From contig JAHRBS010000007.1 of assembly GCA_024305745.1 (NCBI GenBank), forward strand, positions 62,001 to 126,000: DNA of 64,000 nucleotides, given 5' to 3'. This document shows, piece after piece, positions 22,505 to 41,724 of this stretch. This DNA comes from Polyporus tsugae (taxonomy: Eukaryota > Basidiomycota > Agaricomycetes > Polyporales > Polyporaceae). The position numbers were made by a program, and so were the translations under genes. The notes under the pieces are model-generated. The model ran no database searches, was not told the origin of the DNA, and was given only the letters and a program-made list of their open reading frames with translations. Within the stretch, counting starts at the first letter, position 1. Each line of letters starts with the position of its first letter.

Positions 22505-23117
22505 GGTTAGGCGTCTTGGATCTGTGTGGCAGGGTGTACGAGTGGTCTTTATTGGTGGAAGATAACACGCTGGTACCATAAAGCTCGCTGTGTGCCGCGG
22601 CTGGAGAGCCTCGAACTGGTGCATGGTGGGAGTCGCACAACCTTCCTGGAATCCTGGAAGGTTCCCCAGTTGTCGACTCTGCATCCTTGCATGGCACTGT
22701 TTCTAGGCTAGAGATATATCGTGCGGAACTACGCTCTTACGCATAAGTTAACTTGAACTTGAACTTCTTGAACGGCAGTATTGGCGCTGGATTTCACGCG
22801 TGGGTTTGCTTGCGTTTGTTTGGCAAATGCTTCGTCGCTGACCCGATTCGGAAGGACACGCCTCTCGCGACGCGACGCGACAAAGCGTCCCGCCTTGGCT
22901 CGCCCGGCCACGCCACCGCTTTACCACCCCTCCAGGCCAATGATAATAGCACTGAATAATCGACGCTTTGGCTGGCCAAGCTGCCAGAGCGACACGTTAA
23001 AAGTCCGCCGACGCTTTAGCAGACCTCTGGGATGTGTATAAAACGCGGTCCACATTTGGAAACATAGGCATTCCGAGACCACCACTACCTTCACGAGAAC
23101 CCGCGTACATTCCAGCG
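22505..23117. other. Intergenic region and promoter of the next gene
   Basis: No gene seen. GTGTATAAAACG at about 23034-23045 is a clear TATA box for the gene starting at 23118. Confidence 0.5.
23035..23043 (+). promoter_or_regulatory. TATA box (TGTATAAAA) upstream of the Pro/Tyr-rich gene
   Basis: It lies about 80 nt before the ATG at 23118. An open frame can be drawn through the box from a GTG at 23034, but the box itself argues that translation begins at 23118. Confidence 0.6.
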
Positions 23118-24240
23118 ATGCCGGTATACCACCCCATCCCTCTCTACTACCCCACTCCCGTGCAGTACCCCACTCCCGTGCAGTATCCCACTCCCCTTTA
23201 CTACACCACCCCTCCCACGTCCACCTACCACCCCAACCACCGCTGGTCGGCTGGCATTCAACACCCCCAGGCCGTGGCCCAGGCCCAGGCGCCTGTGGTT
23301 GTCTACGCCACCTCCCGTCCCCCTACACAGACGTACGCATCACCGTACGCCTCCGGTCCGCCGGTACAGACCTATCAGCCACCATACCCCCAACGTCGAG
23401 GACTACTAGTAGGGACATCAACCCCCCCCACATGGAACAACGTACCTTCCGAGAACCACATCCTGTACTCCACAAGCACTGTTCCGCGACCCGTCGCGTA
23501 CAATACCAAATATATCCCTAGCTTGAATTGGCCTAACCTTGGACCGCACGAGCCGCAGAATGTTCAAGTTCAACCGGGAGTCCCTGCCCAGGGCGCACGC
23601 CAAAAACTCCGGATCGCGTTCCACCTCCACAAGCGGATCCCGCGCAAGGAGGGCGTCCCGCTCAGCTTCCTGCTGCACGAAGACGTCAGCACGCTCAAGA
23701 GCCTGCTCGAGAAGCCATACGAGCAGGTGCTGCCCCACGGCGACGCCAGCAAAACGGCGTCGTCCGACATCACGCTCAGGTTCTGGGTAAGTTACGCCGC
23801 GTCGATCTGTTGCGCTCGGAAGAGAGTGCGCTTTACTTACCACTCGACACCACACACTGCGTGCACCTTGCACCTGGCAGTCGCCCGTCCATCCGTACCC
23901 CGTGCGGGAGTACGCTGTGCCCGTCGACTCTCGGGGCCACAACATGACGCGTCTGGCGCTTGCGTTGCACGTAGCCAGGGCGTACAAAAGCGCCGCTTCC
24001 TGCGTGCCGGAGTCGGTGAGTGGCTGTCCATCGCGTGTGGTGGTGATCCCTTTGCGAGCAAGTACTCACTATGCGGCTTCAATGGCACGGACGCAGCGTG
24101 CTCCCAAAACCCCAGTGATCGGACCGCGGACGATGTCTCTCGGCTACGTGTGGCTTGCGTCCCTCCGGGGGACGGAGCGAGAGAACGTGTTTGACGTCGG
24201 GGTCCAACACCACGGCGTTCGCGCGTCGTCTGTGTGGTAG
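23118..24240 (+). CDS. Pro/Tyr-rich hypothetical protein, possibly DUF6699-like C-terminal domain
   Basis: The start MPVYHPIPLYYPTP is the first ATG after the TATA box. Exon 1 runs 23118-23786, exon 2 starts at 23881, and a third exon probably begins near 24096 (acceptor ACGCAG), ending at the TAG at 24240. The first 130 residues are low complexity, with YPTPVQYPTP repeats and PPVQTYQPPYP. The second half is better ordered (LRIAFHLHKRIPRK, FLLHEDVSTLKSLLEKPYEQ, MTRLALALHVARAYKSA). Disordered Pro/Tyr-rich N-terminus plus a compact C-terminal domain is the layout of basidiomycete DUF6699 proteins, but this assignment is tentative. The function is unknown. Confidence 0.55.
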
Positions 24241-30965
<6,725 letters not shown>

Positions 30966-31649
30966 CACGTGCGTGGTGGCCTGGCGCGTACTATTGCGGT
31001 GTGTGTTGGTTCTGTCAATGTCATGTGAGATGCGAGCGCAGGTGAGAGAATACATACGTAATCGGGTTGTGACGGTGACGGTGGTGGTGGTGATGTAGGA
31101 TTCGGCGGTGCGTGATACTACTTAGTACTATAGACTTCCATATCTCGTCGTTGCTCTCTGCCCATGGCTCCCTTGTACTTAGAATTTGTGCGCATACGCA
31201 CGTGTCTCTGTGATGTGCAATCCCTCCTCGTCCCCCTGCCCCGCTGTATCGTTGGTGCTTGCTGCTCGTACTATATACAGAGTTTCCCTTGTCTTCATAG
31301 TCAATACCATATTCAGCGTAGCGATTGGTCCTATTTGCGCATGCTCTCTGGAGCGTCGAAACCGATAACATGAATTCATCGCTGCGACGAGGATGGGGTT
31401 TCGCGGACGAGACTTGCTAGACGTCCCCACCAGGATGCAAGGGCGCCCTTCGCAACATCGACTCAATCAATCGTAAGGGGATCTGAGTAGTGTTGATTGC
31501 ACGAACGATGATTACTGTGTTACAGCGAAGAAAGGAATATTGGTAGCACAGGCAACGATATCACAATAACAGGAAACATTATATGCCTTGATGACGACCC
31601 TGGCCCGCGTCGCAAACCCCGATGGGTCCATAATTGATATGGTAGGAGG
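30966..31649. other. Convergent intergenic region, no gene
   Basis: This lies between the 3' ends of the SR-protein kinase and the P450 pseudogene. Only a short GT-rich run (31070-31096) stands out. Confidence 0.5.
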
Positions 31650-34009
31650 TCAGGACGCGAGGCTGACGTTCAGCCACATCTCTGGCTTCCCGCTATCCTT
31701 GGATGTGGCTGGATACGCAACACCCGCGAAGTTCCAGTGGATCTTAGTGTCGGAAAGCTCAAATTTGAAAGTCGAGACGAGGATGTATAGGACCGTCTCT
31801 GAAACACAGAGAAATGGTCAGATACTGCGGTAGGGAGAAAGGGGGCATCGCATACTCATTTCAAGAGCGCTGCCAGAACTTGAAACCTCTGAAAAAATCT
31901 CGTCAACACGAAGCCTTCTGACTACGTATGTGCTCATGAACACTCACATGCACGAGGTGCTACCGTTGATGAAGGTCATGCTACGCAAGCGAAGTCAATA
32001 CGTGATCCGTGTACACATTCTTTCGCGAAGAGAAATGTACAGATGAGAGTAGATGCCTGGAATGCGTGCCTCCTCGACAGAGCGCGGAAGCGGGTTAAGC
32101 CAGCGCTCAGGCTTCCAGTCGAGCGCGTCCTCGCCCCAGATGGCCTTGTAGGTGTTTATAGCGCGCAGGTTGATGAAAACCTGTGAACCTTTCGGCACCA
32201 CGATTTCTAGGATGAGCGTTCCGTCGACGCCGCGGATGGGTTCCCACAAGTGGAGGACGGTGTCCGCATTGAACCTAAATCGCTGTTTCATTGATAGGAG
32301 CGCATGTGAGGAGATGGTGCACTTACATTCGAATAGTGAGTGACACTGGCGCGTAGCTAACGATCCAAAGCTTCGTTAATAGACTGCGGAGATATGCGCC
32401 CCAGTCGTACTCACAGACGCAACGTTTCGCGGCAGATGGCATCCAGGTAGGGGAGAGCCATCAAGTCGTCGAATGGTATATCTTCTCCATACGTTTCCCG
32501 TAGCTCGCTGCGGAGCTTCTCCTGAATTTCCGGATTTTCAGCCAGGAGATGCAATACGCGTGATATCGCGTTGGAGGTAGTGTCCACGCCAGCCATGATG
32601 AAAGTGCTACATGGTAGTGAGCAGGGGTAGTCCAGATGGTCGTCGCCAAGAAATAACTTACGATATCTGCGCAAGCAGTTCCTCATCCTGGAGCTTGTCT
32701 TCCTCTGCAGCACGCATGTTCTCCCTAACTAGACGATCGTCAGCTCCATAGGACTAGTCGTTACTGTGAAAGGAGACACTCACGCAGAATGCTCATCACG
32801 TCCTTCCCCTCTCCCACCTGGTGAAGCAGCGCATCATCGCCGCTCTCGATCAAGGCCTTCCTCGCTTCGTAGAGCTGCTTGGACCTTTCGTACATTGTGT
32901 CGACGATGTACTTCATCCGCCGGACACTCTTGTGCGGAACGAGATTGACCAGCCAACGGCGGAACCACGCGGGCCCGAGATAGTCTATGAGGGGGATAAT
33001 CACTTGTATGAACTCTACCTCGACTATTGTTGGACTGTATGTGTTCGACGTCAGCTGCGATACCCGGGACACGGGAGAGAAGAACGTGGTGAAAAGGAGA
33101 CGTGCACGAATGACTTGACCGCGTCCGTGTACTCGTCATCGACGTCAGCCACCAAAGGGTCGAACGAGTGGCCCAAACCGCTCTGTCCGACAAGTTCCAG
33201 AGCAGTACGGACTGTCCATGAGACTATGTCGATCTTCTGCGGCCCGTCGCGAACGCGACTCTCGATCGCGACACGGAGCTACGCCGAGCGAGTATCCGGC
33301 AGTCGTGTGAGTTTTGCGTCAGGCCCTGATAAATTGCGCCAACGCACCTTCTTCGTGATGCAGTAAAACGACGGGGTCATGTTGCGCAAGTGCGCGATGG
33401 AGAACACGGGGGCTGCAACATCCTCCGCTGCGGCTTGTGCACGGCACCGGAGGTGGCGAGAAGCCCTGGCCCAAGCAGAACTTTGATCGCCCTGTGAGAC
33501 ATAGACTGCCAATGAAAACAGATCCTCGCCATATTAAAGACCGTGGCGCACGTTGTAGATATGCTGCCCCTGGTGAATATATCCTTCTCCTAGTCCTTGA
33601 CGAAGATCGCATGCAGCCCTCTGGGATCGTGCACTTGCAGCGACCGGGCCTACACCAGAACGTCAGGGCTTCTGACTCGTATCAGGATCGACCAGCGGGA
33701 GAGGACATACGCCGAGAATACTGTGCAATTTGGAGGCAGGCCTGTATGTCTGAATCAAGTCGTCGGTATACGCCCAAGCGTCGTGGTCCAACAGCTTCAA
33801 CACATTTCCTACATGGCACCCAGTCAGATCCGCCATTTCATTACGATTGAGAGAGCGTACGCACCTGTGATCCACGATGAAGACGGCGGCCCAGGGATGT
33901 TGTCGAATGCCGACTTAATGAAGATGTTTCGGAAGACGCGCCATAAAATGAACATGAACACGGCCATGAAAGGGACGACAGCCAGCGGAAGCGGAAATGA
34001 GAACGCCAT
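31650..34009 (-). pseudogene. Cytochrome P450 pseudogene, third copy, diverged
   Basis: The anchor (MAFSFPLPLAVVPFMAVFMF, then NIPGPPSSS) starts at 34009. Later exons carry FLSVNRL-type remnants, SIAHLRNMTPSFYCITKK, VGEGKDVMSILRE, the I-helix AGVDTTSNAIS, ETLRL and WKPERWLNPLPRSVEEARIP. The last exon (GVAYPATSKDSG) ends at 31650. Lesions: an extra G in the run 33408-33412 shifts the frame between GPGLLATSGAVHKPQRRML and VFSIAHL. The haem loop reads FINGSTSC, so the conserved Arg of FxxGxRxC is Thr. The next exon then breaks frame (GFKFWQRS then stop, where GYKFALLEM is expected). It is not a recent copy of the two module P450s. Confidence 0.75.
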
Positions 34010-34140
34010 GAGTGAGATACGACTCGTGAATGGTGTGTTTAGTAGAGGGGGATTACTCGTGTTTTCCCCGATCAACCGTGCAAGCAGGATCCGATAATGT
34101 TAAATGGTGACACGTAAGCCCAACTCACCGCTATAGCAGA

Positions 34141-34563
34141 TAAGATAGGGTCGGAGCAGAAGTGTCTACGTCATGTGATCTAAACCTGTCACGCTTGGGC
34201 CGGCCTGGCAGGATGCAACCACTGTAAATGATATATCAATTTATAGAAGACCCTCCTTCCGAAACAAAAACCTGAGGATGTCTTGCATCCCGTATCGCTA
34301 CATTTGTCAGGTTCTTGATTCTCAAGCAACACATTCTGTCTCATTGAATAACGAAGTCATCTCGAGGCGCTGACATATTATGTCAGCATGATAAGCATAT
34401 GTATGGCAGTGCCACAGCAGTGCTGCAAATTCCATCGCAAATCGAGCATTGTGCTGCGGCAGTGCAGATATTACATTTCGTACTTTAAGGCTCAAGGCGC
34501 TCGCCTGCACGTGATGGTCACGGTGTTACGTCCCCTAGACACTTCTGCTCCGACCCTATCTTA
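34141..34563. mobile_element. 419-bp MITE-like element with perfect 26-bp TIRs and TA flanks
   Basis: Positions 34143-34168 (AGATAGGGTCGGAGCAGAAG and six more bases) are perfectly inverted at 34536-34561. The dinucleotide TA flanks both ends (34141-34142, 34562-34563). The interior is AT-richer than the surroundings and codes for nothing recognisable. It lies in the gap between the P450 pseudogene promoter side and the 3' end of the Rad7 homologue. Confidence 0.85.
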
Positions 34564-34676
34564 TGAAATGCAAAACGTGAAGCTGAAAGCAATACATACA
34601 TACGTGGCGACATCCCCAGCGCGACTATGCCGTCGACTGCTCCATCCCATCAATATTTACACCTCTCTAGAATGAA

Positions 34677-36798
34677 TTAGCAGTCGTCAGCACCATCCTT
34701 AACCCCGGTAATATCGGCACATACCTTGCGAGCACAGTGCTCTGTAATCCGCTGGCACGACCACACCTTGATCTCCTCAATGTCTCCACATCGTTCTAGC
34801 ACACTCTTGATGAACCAGTCGTCGACCGCCCGGCACCAACCCACGTCGAGCCGATTCAAATTTGTCGCAATCGCAGGGATACCTTTCAACGCTTCTTCAG
34901 ACGTGTCCTTCCAGCCGTTGATGTCCAGTTGCGTCAACTGCGTGCCGGAGTGATTGAGAAGTGCGCCAAGCGCCGCGTCGGCGAGATTATGGTTCCTGCG
35001 CAGGCTGAGCCGCGAGAGCGGTGCGCCCTTCCAGTTGTCGAAGAATTCAGCAACGCCAGCATCCGTCAAGTCCGGCGTGTTCACCAGGACGAGGGAAGAA
35101 AGGCTCTGTACATGAGGCTTGATGCCGCGGAAAAGAAGGGCATCTGTGATGTTCAGGTTACCGGACAGGTCAAGGTGCTCAAGCGCGCCTCCCACGGCTT
35201 CCAGCAGCCCGATGAGCGCCTTCTCGCTCACAGCTTCGCCGTTACCGGGCTCGGAGAGGTTGAGGGACGTCAGTTGATCTCCGAGCGGCTTGAGGCACTC
35301 CAGGAGATCGTCCGAGAGCTGGCCGATTTGCTGCAGTCTGAGTTCCTTGAGGTTCGTACAGCTCTCCACGAGCACTCGCGCACACTCGATATCGAAGCGC
35401 GGGCTTTGCGTGATGAGGAAGCCTTCGAGGGCGGGGCGTGCCCTAAAGAAGGCTTGCCACGCAGGAGCGCGTACCAAAAAAGGTCCAAGAAGATCGAGAC
35501 GTCTCAGATTGGGCAAGGACGTAACCCAGGCGTTGATGACAGCGTTATCCATGCGTCCACAGAAATCTAGACGGAGGTTGACAAGGTTTGGGTTCAAAGC
35601 CGAGAGCGTGCACAGTGCAGGCGACCCAAGATCTAGTGGATCCGTGTGAGCCATCTCGTGCTATGGGTACTTCGATAGACTCACTGGTAGCGTCGTAAAG
35701 CGTCAGATGCTCGTTCCCGACATCATGGAGAAGCATTACATTGTCGGCATTCCTGAGAAACGATGAGTCTCTGATGCGTCTAGAATATCAGAAGGGACTT
35801 ACAGGCGCCTGTTCTGGGACAAAGCCTTCGCAATCTTGTCCATGTTCATCGTTCCGATGTCACCCAGTGCTTCGACATCGTCTATATGGCTACTAATCAC
35901 CTACGACAGGATCAACGTCGGTATCCGGACGAACAGATGAATGGCGCGTACATCGATGCAGATTGACGCAAGGCTGGGGAGATACCGCTCCTCGTAGCTT
36001 ACGAGGTTGCGCTTGTCACCAGCAGGCTTTCGCTTCCGTGGTGGGGCAGGTTTCTTGAACGGATCGGCGCCAGAAGACTTCGCGCATATATGACACACCC
36101 ACCCCGGCGGTGGGTTCGCGGCCATAGTGTACTTGGTCTATGCACGCGTCGTGAAGAAGCCCGCGACATACGCATTCAGGATTAGCGAACGCACCACGGT
36201 GAATTGTTTCTCGCATCGAGCGCAATCCTCGAAGCTCCCGACCGGAGGCTTCGGGAGGTCGTTCTTCCACATCTTCGACAGCGCGGAGTAGGGGTCCTCG
36301 TCTTCGTCATCTTCGTAGTCGTCGTCGTCGTCTTCCTTCTTCGCCTTCTTCTTAGCCTTTGCCTTCCCCTTCTCCCTTTGCTTCGCCTCGGCAGCCTTGC
36401 TCTGCTTGCGCTTCTTCGGTGCCGGCTCTTCATCGGGTTCGTCTAGGTTGTCCGACGCATACCCGTCGCCGGACTGGACGGAGACTGAGACACATGCCAG
36501 ATGATGATGAGAATCTCAAGAACGTACACGCGACGGTTGCGCCTCCTCCATGACGACATCCCCATCCTGCCGCTGGTCCTGGTTACTTGGCCCCGCTTGC
36601 GCTGCTTGAGCTTGAGCTTCGACTTGAGCGGCCTGGCGTGTCAGTGCCCTGCGAGCAATCGTTGTGGGCGTGATTCCAGATTCCTGGACCGACTTCCTCA
36701 GCACGTTCCGTTATTGACAACTCCGTTCAAAAACTCACCCGCAGGAACTCGGTGAGCGCCGACGTTGGGCCACGGACGGCGTTGTTTCTTCGACTCAT
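34677..36798 (-). CDS. RAD7: Rad7-like nucleotide excision repair protein (leucine-rich repeats), seven exons
   Basis: Exons 36798-36739, 36683-36528, 36473-36195, 36137-35952, 35900-35803, 35752-35685 and 35632-34677 join in phase to about 600 residues. The N-terminus (SALTEFLRESGITPTTIARR) is the Rad7 signature. A Lys-rich, acidic nuclear region (KKRKQSKAAEAKQ, DDDDDYEDDEDED) follows. Then comes the Cys zinc site CARC ... CHIC in FEDCARCEKQFTV and PPPGWVCHICAK. The block HIDDVEALGDIGTMNMDKIA comes before the LRR half (NLTHL-type repeats, for example LTSLNLSEPGN, LEHLDLSGNLNITD, RLDVGWCRAVDD). In yeast, Rad7 works with Rad16 in global genome repair of UV lesions and as part of a Cullin-based ubiquitin ligase. 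The last intron (35684-35633) hides a false Met at 35654. Single copy, no lesion. Confidence 0.9.
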
Positions 36799-38005
36799 GT
36801 CGTAGCGTGTGTATCTGGAGGACACAACAGGAGAGATGTGAACAACGATGAAGCTTATTCCAGGGAGCGGCACATCGACAGGGGAAGATGTCGTGGTCGA
36901 GGAACAAGACAGGCAGGGCGCGTCGCGACGTGGTCCATTAAGTTACAAACAAGGCACAACAACGCGTCCAAGCCGAGACCCGAGTTCGAACCCAAGTGGA
37001 CGCAAGTCAGGCTGGGAAGCGAATTTCAAGTTATCGGATCTTCTAACATCGATCGGTCGGAGACAGGAGGCTCGCTTCGAGTATGTATAGGATTATGTAG
37101 TCTTTCAAGCCTTTGCGATTGCGAAAGTAGGGGGGTGGAAGTATGGTTCAAGTTCGCTGAAATGGTGTTACATAAGCGCCCTAGGAAACGCGACGAGTCA
37201 CGGTCGAGAACACAACTGAGCTTGTTAAAGGTTTTCGGAACAGTTTTCTATGTTTCGGACCATGTACAAGAGTGAAATTGTCTGCAAAGGATGTATTAAT
37301 ATTCTTGTTCCTGACTGTGGACATTTTCCGTATGTATCGGAATTGGAGAGTTGGCGTCTACGTCACCCAGCCGGGAATACTTAAACACGTTATAACTCGT
37401 CGGTGCAGCCTCCGTCAGCCTCGAGACTTGCCACGATTGTGTATTGTCGCGACGCAGCTGGTATCCGGCGCTTACAGGGTGTCCCCCGCCGGATCCGGCC
37501 GGGGGAGGGGGAGGGGGACTTTCTTGGGTGTGGGCTTTCTGCGTTTACGTGCGTATGTCTACTTTGTATGACGATACAGCGAGAATTACAAGAAACAGAG
37601 ACGAAGTTCCTGAATTCCGTCAAAAAAAGGGAAACGACGTGAAGTTTGTTCATGTTTGCCAGTTGTTCCGGGCAAGTGTTCATGGAGGCCCCCTAGTCAA
37701 GTAAGCTCGCTTCGCTCGCAACAAACTAAACCGTCACGTACATCGAGGCGTAGGAAGACTTCTAAGCTCAAAAGTTCGAAATGTCTTTTTTTTAAAAATC
37801 TAATAGCGTGAAATTGTCCGTTAAGAATGCGCAAAACGACGAAAGTGCCAACAATACAATAAGTAGGAATAAATTAAATTTTACACCAGCATCGTCACGG
37901 AACTGGTTGAAGCATCAAGCCTCGGTAAAGTCGTTAAAGCATCGTGAGGACGAGGAAATATGCGCGAGACATGATCAGGGCCGAAGCTCTCGTGGGGGGT
38001 AGCGA
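36799..38005. other. 1.2-kb intergenic region, no gene
   Basis: The region is the promoter side of the Rad7 homologue and the 3' side of the next kinase gene. A GGGGGAGGGGGAGGGGG run (37499-37517) and a TTTTTTTTAAAAA run (about 37784-37797) are the only notable features. Open frames are short and unsupported. Confidence 0.5.
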
Positions 38006-40317
38006 TCACGTCGACTCCTCCTTAGGCTCAGGCGGGGAGGGTTGCCATACCCAGTTGAAATCGTTGGATAAAGGATCCTGCAGTTGACGCTTGGTCGACT
38101 CGTCGTCCTTGAGCCACATCGACTTGACCACTTTCGATCCGTCCATGACAGGACCGAACGAGGCGGACTCCGGGCCGTAGGACCCAGGTCCGCCGGGGCG
38201 GTACCACGCCTCGAAGGTGAGGTCCCGATTGTGTCTCTCCATCCGGAAGCGACTCATCCTCGGAGATACTGTGTCTGTGGAGGGCGCGGCATACGTGTCA
38301 GCGGCATGGAACAACAGCACGGGTTGCAAGGCTTACGGTGGAATTTTACACCGCCCTCGTCGTCGAACAGCTCATCGAAGTACGGGTGCTGGAGGAGCTC
38401 GTCGACCGATGCTTGACGGTAGAGCATCTGCAAAAGGAAGGATATAATAGATGAACAAGCAACTCTGCGCAGAAGTTGGATGAGGACGCACCTTTTCACA
38501 GAGGTCCCACTCTAGGGACTCCTCGGCGATGTCGATTCCTTTGAGCCAGCGGTGGTCCATCAGCCACAGTTGCCGTGACTCGCTGCGCATGTCAAACCAG
38601 GCGTCCGATCCGCCGGGAAATCCGGGAGGCACCTGCAAAATGTCCCACAGCAACTCATCCATCCGCCCGAGGAGCTCGACGAAGACCACACCGAGGCTGA
38701 AGATGTCGGACGCATGCGCCACGAAAGCGTTTCTCGGTTGCAACGCTTCGGGGGCTAGGTACCCTGGCGTGCCACCGGGGAAAGCTCGCCACTTCAGGAA
38801 GGCGTCGAGGGTCGGGAGCGATGGTTCCGGGGTCTGCGCCAAACCGAAGTCCGACAGCACCACTCCGCCGCCGTTGACGATGAGGAAGTTGTCGGGCTTG
38901 ATGTCCGAGTGAACGATGCGATGATCCCGGAGAGCCTTCACCGCTAGCAGCTGTGCGGACCAATGAGTATGCCACGGACATGCAAGAAGAAGAAACGAGA
39001 ACGGACCATTTCCCGACACCAAAGTTTCGCCTCGATGTGATCGTGGTCACCGGTCAGCCTGTCTCGCAGCGTCCCGAAGGCCATTTCCTAAAATGCGTTG
39101 CCCATGAGCGTGTCGACGGGCACCCGAATCGAGAAGAGGACGCACCATCGCGAAGTATACGTTTATCAGGTCATGCCAGCTCTCAATCAAGTACACCCAG
39201 TGGGCTATCTTGTGCTCGCGCGCGAGCTGCAGGCAGTACTTTTCCATCTCCCAGCAGCGCACCTGGTCGTCCCCCTGTCGGAACGCCATGCGCTTGTGCA
39301 CAACTTTCACGGCGATGATGTCGGCGCGGTGCGGCTGGGTTGCCGCCATGACGCGCGCATAGGTGCCTGCACCGGACATGGCGAACATCACGTACGTGTT
39401 GTTGGCGGGCGAGGTCACCTCGTCCGCGTACCTATCCGGGTTCGGGTTATAGGGGGTCGACGTCGCTGGCCAGTGGTGGGCCGTGTCTGATGTGTCGGAG
39501 AGAGCGAGAGACGAGGGCACGGAGTCCTGTGACGAAGTGGATGCGACGAGCCCGAGCGGACGAGAGGGGAAAGACGATGGTAGGGGAGGAGGGGTTGCCA
39601 GAGGCTCCGGCGGCACGCAGAGCGAGTGGCCCTCCAGCTCCGTCTCCGTCAGCATCGTCCCAACCGTAGCCTTCGAAGAGTGCGGGGACGAGGACGAGGA
39701 CCGCGAGCCGACTGAACGAGAGGCATCGGAACTGGGGCGAGAGTCGGAATCGAAGGTGGCCGTGATCGCTTCGGGGAACTGCAAGAGGTCCAAAACCACG
39801 CTGGCGCTACCCCGAGACGGCCTTCCAGTGACGTCCTTGAAGCCCTGTAGAGAGCCTACGGCCATGTCTCCAAGGTAAAACGGTGGCCATCCGTCGGCCG
39901 GATGCGAGTCTTCGCGGCGGGAAGATTGGTGGCAGATCGGCTGGACGGGGAGACGACGCCAATGCAGTCGGGGTGGGGCAGCCTTGGCGAAGTGCGGGGC
40001 ACAAGGGAGTTTACGAACACCCTCTGTTTGGTCAGGAGTGACGATGAGCGTAGGAGATGATGTCGCGGGTGTTACGTCGCATATGCTACAACGGCCGAAG
40101 GCCAAGGTCAGCTTTGGAGGTATCTGAAGACACACACTGTAACGTACCTGCGACGAGTATGATCAAACACGCCTAGGATGGCCTTCCTGTACAGGAAGCC
40201 CATCCGTACGCGGGTGCCTATACAGCTCGCGATGAGGATACCGAGGCCATAGTGTCGATCTGCGTCCTTGAAACGAGACAACAGAGGCGCGAAAAGCTTC
40301 CGGAAGAGTTGTGACAT
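38006..40317 (-). CDS. Serine/threonine protein kinase, six exons
   Basis: Exons 40317-40148, 40085-39146, 39087-39007, 38950-38492, 38427-38337 and 38274-38006 join in phase to about 669 residues. After a Ser/Pro-rich N-terminal half (SRSVGSRSSSSSPHSSKATV) the kinase domain has the Gly loop SGAGTYARV, Lys in IIAVKVVHK, the hinge YFAMEMAFGTL, the catalytic loop HSDIKPDN, DFG and the activation end GTPGYLAPE. The tail after the kinase domain (FEAWYRPGGPGSYGP) is unusual. The acceptor of the last exon could be 38274 or 38268. The HxD position is HSD rather than HRD, which is tolerated in some kinase families. I cannot place it in a named subfamily. A TATA run (40377-40387) lies about 65 nt upstream. 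Confidence 0.8.
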
Positions 40318-41724
40318 AGTGGTGGAGGCTCGGGGGTCGGTGGGGTGGCGAAGAAGAAAAGCAGCTGGAATGAGCAGATATATATTCAAGGAGGGGGCAT
40401 TGGCCGTTCAGGTACGCGGCCCGGGACGACGGACGCGGGGTGGCAGATTCGGTGCAGACGACCAGCGCCGGGCCAAAGCGTCGCGGGAACCCAGACAAAG
40501 CAAGCCAAAGCGTTGCCATATGCTAACTTATACCGCCGACGCTGTGGCCCGTTGACAGGGAGGTTTTGGGCGCTGTGCCGCCATTTGTGCCACTGCGTCG
40601 GAGAAGGCGACGGGCTATTGTTGATCATATGCATGTGGCAGAGGGCAGAGTAATACCGTCGCTTCTTCCAACTTGATTGTGTTCCAGGTTAGGAAGGACA
40701 CCGAGCAAAGTGATTGCCTTCTTTGGGCTGGTGTTATTCGCGATCTCAACACTTGGGAAAGGAAAGAGCTCGAAGAGGCCTGGGCGATATTCAGAACATC
40801 TTCGGCTTGTCGTCGTTCAAGTGATGTATGTGCCAAGAAGTTGGTCCCTGTACATGTGATGAGCCTATGTTCTGACCGCTTCGGTATCTCCAGAGGTGCG
40901 AAAGTACGTATGAGTCCACTTGCAGCACTACACTCGATGTTGACACAGACTCACCAGCACGAGTCTCAAGATCTCCGAGTCAAGGCCAATGATGGCAGAG
41001 GCTCTGGCCCCCGGGAGGGTCATAATGATACTTCCAACAATGGTGCTTAGTGACGGATAGGGTTAGCCTCGGCAAGTCCCGATAAGTACAGTTTCTAATC
41101 ACTTCAAAGCAGACTACAAGTTCTTGTAACTCGATCAGTATCAGTAGGGCGCTTAGTGGCCGCTGCTTTGTCCTGGAGCCTCGTGTTAGCCTCGAGGCCG
41201 TCCGATGGTCCCGACCAAATCGCTGCTCTCCTCCCTCCTCCACTTTGTGCCGGCTTGCACGCTTTAGAACTGTGTTCTTCTCGAATCTCCCTCGTCCATG
41301 CGTACAAGCTCACAAGATCAAGAAACAGAACTAGGACACACTGCCTTGCTCGCCCACTCCACGGAGCCATGACGTTCCACCTCCTCTGTTCAATATTCAA
41401 TAGGGATCGACTGCACGAACTCCTCATGCCTATTCATAGCGAAGATTATGCGGAGACGAACCTGTCGTTCCCTTCTCAATGATTGTTGCCGTCGACGCGT
41501 CCCATCTCGCTTTGTGCCGGAAATGGCTTTGCTCGACTGCTGCGGCCACCTCCCTCTGGCCAAAGCGTCAGGTAAGCATTGTCTCCTTCCACCTTCGCGT
41601 CTTTCTGCAGCACAGGCTGCTGCCCCACCCCCCTTCTCTCTATAACTTGCCCATCCACACGCGATCCCCTCCCGCACCACCATCTTGCCATTAACACCTC
41701 GCGGCGGAGTGACGACACCAACGT
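40318..41724. other. Divergent intergenic region between kinase and the next gene
   Basis: No gene is supported. A possible 5'-UTR intron of the plus-strand gene lies at about 41571-41612 (GTAAGCATTG to TTTCTGCAG). CTATAAC near 41640 could be its TATA element. Confidence 0.4.

Noticed and set aside
23034..23117. An N-terminal extension of the Pro/Tyr-rich gene starting at 23034
   Set aside because: The first codon is GTG, and it overlaps an evident TATA box, so the ATG at 23118 is the better start.
35545..35736. A separate start (Met at 35654) for the leucine-rich repeat half of the Rad7 homologue
   Set aside because: That Met lies in a 52-nt intron; splicing 35684-35633 joins DATN to LGSPALCTL in phase and matches the family pattern.
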